From JBFMAE01 sp040756085 (lineage in GTDB: Bacteria; Desulfobacterota; BSN033; UBA1163): 6,583 nucleotides of DNA. This document shows positions 3,954 to 6,583 of the stretch, one piece after another. Made by a program: the position numbers and the translations under genes. The DNA lies in the NCBI GenBank assembly GCA_040756085.1, contig JBFMAE010000304.1:1-6583 (forward strand), read 5' to 3'. The notes under the pieces were generated by a model. The model did not search any database, had not been told where the DNA came from, and worked only from the letters and a program-made list of their open reading frames with translations. Within the stretch, counting starts at the first letter, position 1. Each line of letters opens with the position of its first letter.

Positions 3954-6191
3954 GGCACGATATCCACATTCCTTTCTGGGACATCGTTTCACGACCCCTC
4001 CTTTCCCTTGCTTTTCAATTAGGAAGGGGGAATCGCACTGAGGACACTTCTCCGGAACGGGTTTATCCCATAAGGCAAAGGTGCATTTCGGATAGTTGGC
4101 GCAGCTGTAAAAGGTTCTCCCTTTACGGGTCATTCGCTCAACGATCATCCCATCGCATCCCTCCTGAGGACACCGGACACCTGTATCCACCGGCTGGGTG
4201 AATTTACAGGTGGGGTAATTGGAACAGGCCAGAAACCTTCCAAACTTCCCATTCTTGACGACCATGGGGCTCCCGCATTTTTCACAACGGGCGTCCGTCT
4301 CCACCTTATGATTCTCTCCTTTTTCCTCCACCTCTCTCGTATACCGGCATTTGGGATAGCTCGAGCAGGCTAAGAAAAAACCTCTCTTCCCCCATCGTTT
4401 TACCATTTTCGATCCGCACCGCTCGCAGAGGGCATCCGTCGGAATCTTCTCCCTCTTCACATCCCGCATAGATACCTTCGCCATCTCCAGGTCCTTCTGG
4501 AAAGGGATATAAAATTCTCTCAGCGTCTCAACCCATCCCTTCTCCCCCTCTTCAACCTTATCCAGATTCTCTTCCATCTGGGCCGTGAACTCGATATCGA
4601 GAATATCGGGGAAATTGACCACCAGAAGGTCGTTCACCAAACATCCCAAATCGGTAGGGAAGAACTTTCCTTTTTCCAACCCCACGTATGCCTTCCCTTT
4701 AATGGTGCTCAAAATCGTTGCATAGGTGGAGGGTCTTCCAATCCCTCTCTCCTCCAGCTCCTTAATCAGGGTGGCTTCGGAGAATCGGAAAGGAGGTTGG
4801 GTGAAGTGCTGTTTTGAGGTGAGACCTAACAGATCCAAGATCTCGCCTTCGGATAAGACCGGTAATCGCTTTTCCTGATCTCCTGCCCCGCCCTGCCTCT
4901 CGGCAGGCAGGTGGTTGTCCTCTCCTTCGACATAAAGGGCCATAAATCCCTGAAAGAGAAGAACGCTTCCCACCGCAGTAAAAATGGCTTCATTCGCCTT
5001 GATTTCGATAGTGGTCTGAAGAAAGACCGCTGAAGCCATCTGAGAGGCGACGAATCGATCCCAGATCAGCTTATAAAGGGCCCATTGATCCTTGTCCAAC
5101 TTGCCCTTTACCTTGTCAGGATCGAGATCGATCGATGTGGGCCGGATTGCCTCATGGGCCTCTTGGGCACTCTTCCGACTCTTATAGATATTGGGTTTGG
5201 AAGGGAGGTAGGGTTCTCCAAAGCGATCCTTGATCCATCCCCTGACCTGGTGAACTGCTTCCGAAGAGACTCGGGGTGAATCTGTCCTCATATAGGTGAT
5301 CAGACCCACCGTGCCTATCTCACCGAGATCTACTCCCTCATACAACTTCTGGGCAATCCGCATGGTTTTATAGGCGGTGAAGGAAAGCTTCCTGTATGCT
5401 TCCTGCTGAAGCCGGCTGGTGATGAAAGGGGGAAGAGGATGTCGCTTCTTCTCCTGCTGAACTATTTTTGAAACAGTATAGGGAACGGATTCGAGGAGCT
5501 TCTTCATGGCCAATGCTTCAGACTCATTGGCCAGACTTACCTTCTTCCCCTTCCACTTAACCAGTTTAGCATCGAAGGAAATCGGGGAACCCTTTCCCCT
5601 CAGTGTGGCGGTAAGGCTCCAGAATTCTTCAGGGACAAAACCTTGAATTTCTCTTTCCCTCTCGCAGACGATCCGAACGGCAACCGATTGGACCCGACCG
5701 GCGCTCAATCCCCGCCGTACCTTCTCCCAAAGGATGGGGCTGATCTGATAACCGACCAAACGATCCAATATCCGCCTTGCCTGCTGGGCTTCATATTTGG
5801 ACTGCTGTAACCTCCCGGGGTGTTTTAGAGCCTCTAAAACCGCCTTTTTAGTGATCTCATTAAAGAGGACTCGGTAAATATTCTTATTTTCATCGCCAAT
5901 CTCTTCAGCGATGTGCCAGGCGATCGCCTCTCCTTCCCGATCCGGGTCCGGTCCGAGGTAGATATTCTCCACTCCTTTACTGGCCTTCTTCAACTCACGG
6001 ATGATCTTCCCCTTTCCGGAGATGGTGGTATATTGGGGTTGAAAATCTTTTTCAACATCTACGCCCAACTCGCTTTCTGGAAGATCCTTGATGTGGCCCA
6101 CTGAAGCCTTGAGGATGTAATCTCCTCCTAAAAATTTTTGAAGGGTCTTCACCTTCGCCGGAGACTCAACAACGATCAAACTCTTTGACAT
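3945..6191 (-). CDS. topA: DNA topoisomerase I (type IA)
   Basis: TopA relaxes negative supercoils by passing one strand through a transient single-strand break. The 748-residue protein is complete. The TOPRIM domain is at the N-terminus (LIVVESPAKVKTL with E9, and DPDREGE with D82, D84 and E86). The catalytic tyrosine is Y300 in LITYMRTDSPRVS, with R302. H346 in EAHEAIRPT and the GIGRPSTYA segment (483-491) are also family hallmarks. Four zinc ribbons form the C-terminal DNA-binding tail: cysteines 589/592/609/615, 636/639/656/662, 674/679/697/703 and 716/719/737/742. The start is supported by GGAG (6204-6201), nine bases upstream, and the canonical MSKSLIVVESPAK. It follows dprA by 92 AT-rich bases that may hold a promoter, though I see no strong one. 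Residues 427-437 appear to be encoded by a palindromic repeat. The stop codon lies inside the convergent radical SAM gene. Confidence 0.98.
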   Translation of the reverse strand: MSKSLIVVESPAKVKTLQKFLGGDYILKASVGHIKDLPESELGVDVEKDFQPQYTTISGKGKIIRELKKASKGVENIYLGPDPDREGEAIAWHIAEEIGDENKNIYRVLFNEITKKAVLEALKHPGRLQQSKYEAQQARRILDRLVGYQISPILWEKVRRGLSAGRVQSVAVRIVCEREREIQGFVPEEFWSLTATLRGKGSPISFDAKLVKWKGKKVSLANESEALAMKKLLESVPYTVSKIVQQEKKRHPLPPFITSRLQQEAYRKLSFTAYKTMRIAQKLYEGVDLGEIGTVGLITYMRTDSPRVSSEAVHQVRGWIKDRFGEPYLPSKPNIYKSRKSAQEAHEAIRPTSIDLDPDKVKGKLDKDQWALYKLIWDRFVASQMASAVFLQTTIEIKANEAIFTAVGSVLLFQGFMALYVEGEDNHLPAERQGGAGDQEKRLPVLSEGEILDLLGLTSKQHFTQPPFRFSEATLIKELEERGIGRPSTYATILSTIKGKAYVGLEKGKFFPTDLGCLVNDLLVVNFPDILDIEFTAQMEENLDKVEEGEKGWVETLREFYIPFQKDLEMAKVSMRDVKREKIPTDALCERCGSKMVKRWGKRGFFLACSSYPKCRYTREVEEKGENHKVETDARCEKCGSPMVVKNGKFGRFLACSNYPTCKFTQPVDTGVRCPQEGCDGMIVERMTRKGRTFYSCANYPKCTFALWDKPVPEKCPQCDSPFLIEKQGKGGVVKRCPRKECGYRASE
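4882..4911. repeat. GC-rich palindromic repeat inserted in frame in topA
   Basis: CCTGCC (4892-4897) and GGCAGG (4902-4907) form a perfect 6-bp stem with loop TCTC. A further CCTGCC lies at 4882-4887 and GGCAGG recurs, overlapping, at 4906-4911. The unit encodes HLPAERQGGAG (residues 427-437) in a linker between conserved TopA blocks, ending before LSEGE (446-450), where homologues vary in length. The composition (CCTGCC/GGCAGG) differs sharply from the surrounding coding DNA. This looks like a small repeat tolerated within a coding region, in the way that some genomes carry palindromic elements inside genes. Confidence 0.5.
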
Positions 6192-6283
6192 TTTCTATTT
6201 CTCCAAAAATTCAAAACAAGGTGTTATTGATTCCTATGAGTAAAATTTAATTATTCTAAAACAAATATTTCCATAATTCACTA

Positions 6284-6583
6284 TCACCCATCACATTTTC
6301 TACCGAAACATTTCCCTGGCCACTGAAGGATAAGCCCTTTTAATTCTAAATTCAAAAGGAGGCTCGATACTCTCCCTGGGTCCCATCGACTCTCCCGAAT
6401 AATCGCATCGATATGCAAGGGGGTCTCCCCTAAAAGTTCAAAGAGAATCCTCTCCTCTTCAGAGAGATCCGGACCCGGACGTTCGACCTGTTGGGTAATC
6501 TTCTTCTCTCTCTTCCATTGGGGCAATACCTCCTCCAGGATATCTTCGCTCGACTCCACCATCTTTGCCCCTTCTTTAATCAA
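6284..6583 (-). CDS. dprA: DNA-processing protein DprA, C-terminal part
   Basis: The frame enters from the right edge without a start and ends at a TGA (6286-6284), so only the last 99-100 residues are seen. The beginning, LIKEGAKMVESSEDILEEV, matches the end of the Rossmann-fold domain of DprA/Smf, where LI-GA-V-S-EDIL is usual. After a charged linker comes the C-terminal winged-helix domain (about residues 40-95), with LSEEERILFELLGETPLHID and LLLNLELKGLI, followed by PGK near the end. DprA protects incoming single-stranded DNA and loads RecA in natural transformation, but it is widespread in bacteria not known to be competent. topA follows 92 bp downstream on the same strand, a common arrangement. 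The terminal KCFGRKCDG is slightly divergent from the usual GK-(F/Y)-R ending. Confidence 0.93.
   Translation of the reverse strand: MIKEGAKMVESSEDILEEVLPQWKREKKITQQVERPGPDLSEEERILFELLGETPLHIDAIIRESRWDPGRVSSLLLNLELKGLILQWPGKCFGRKCDG

Noticed and set aside
3692..4201. A 169-codon open frame on the plus strand across the end of the radical SAM gene and topA
   Set aside because: It lies out of frame with the radical SAM gene and antisense to the TopA zinc ribbons. The product has no recognisable features and both genuine genes are unambiguous.

Overview
The window is a stretch of bacterial chromosome of moderate GC content. It carries three housekeeping genes on the minus strand in the order dprA (3' end only), topA, trmFO. 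This order is common in Desulfobacterota/Deltaproteobacteria and some neighbouring phyla, and the small Cys-pair protein and STAS-like protein suit such a genome. The taxonomic placement is an inference from gene order and protein style, not a proof.

Layout from left to right. (1) 1-308, minus: 5' part of a gene for a STAS-like (DUF4325-type) protein, cut by the window edge, with a good sigma70-like promoter and a perfect 9-bp dyad upstream of it. (2) 309-820: about 500 bp without a convincing gene but dense in inverted repeats. These are a 95-bp nested palindromic unit (435-529) with two mutually exclusive hairpins inside, and a 107-bp unit (569-675) with perfect 12-bp terminal inverted repeats. 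(3) 821-1132, minus: a 103-residue protein of unknown function with two CxxC pairs. (4) 1137-1213: an array of degenerate 7-bp units whose orientation flips part-way through, lying between trmFO and the small gene and contributing that gene's ribosome binding site. (5) 1230-2540, minus: trmFO. (6) 2541-2636: a short divergent promoter region. (7) 2637-3953, plus: a B12-binding-domain radical SAM protein, convergent with topA and overlapping its 3' end by 9 bp. (8) 3945-6191, minus: topA, with a short GC-rich palindromic repeat apparently inserted in frame in a variable linker. (9) 6284-6583, minus: C-terminal part of dprA.

TopA relaxes negative supercoils, DprA loads RecA on incoming single-stranded DNA, and TrmFO makes m5U54 in tRNA. 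They share a neighbourhood rather than a pathway. The radical SAM gene is the odd one out: it lies on the opposite strand between topA and trmFO, so trmFO cannot simply be read through from topA and probably has its own promoter.

I see no CRISPR array, tRNA, rRNA, transposase or defence system. The most unusual content is the set of four different small palindromic or periodic repeats in 6.6 kb, which suggests a genome with several families of small interspersed repeats.
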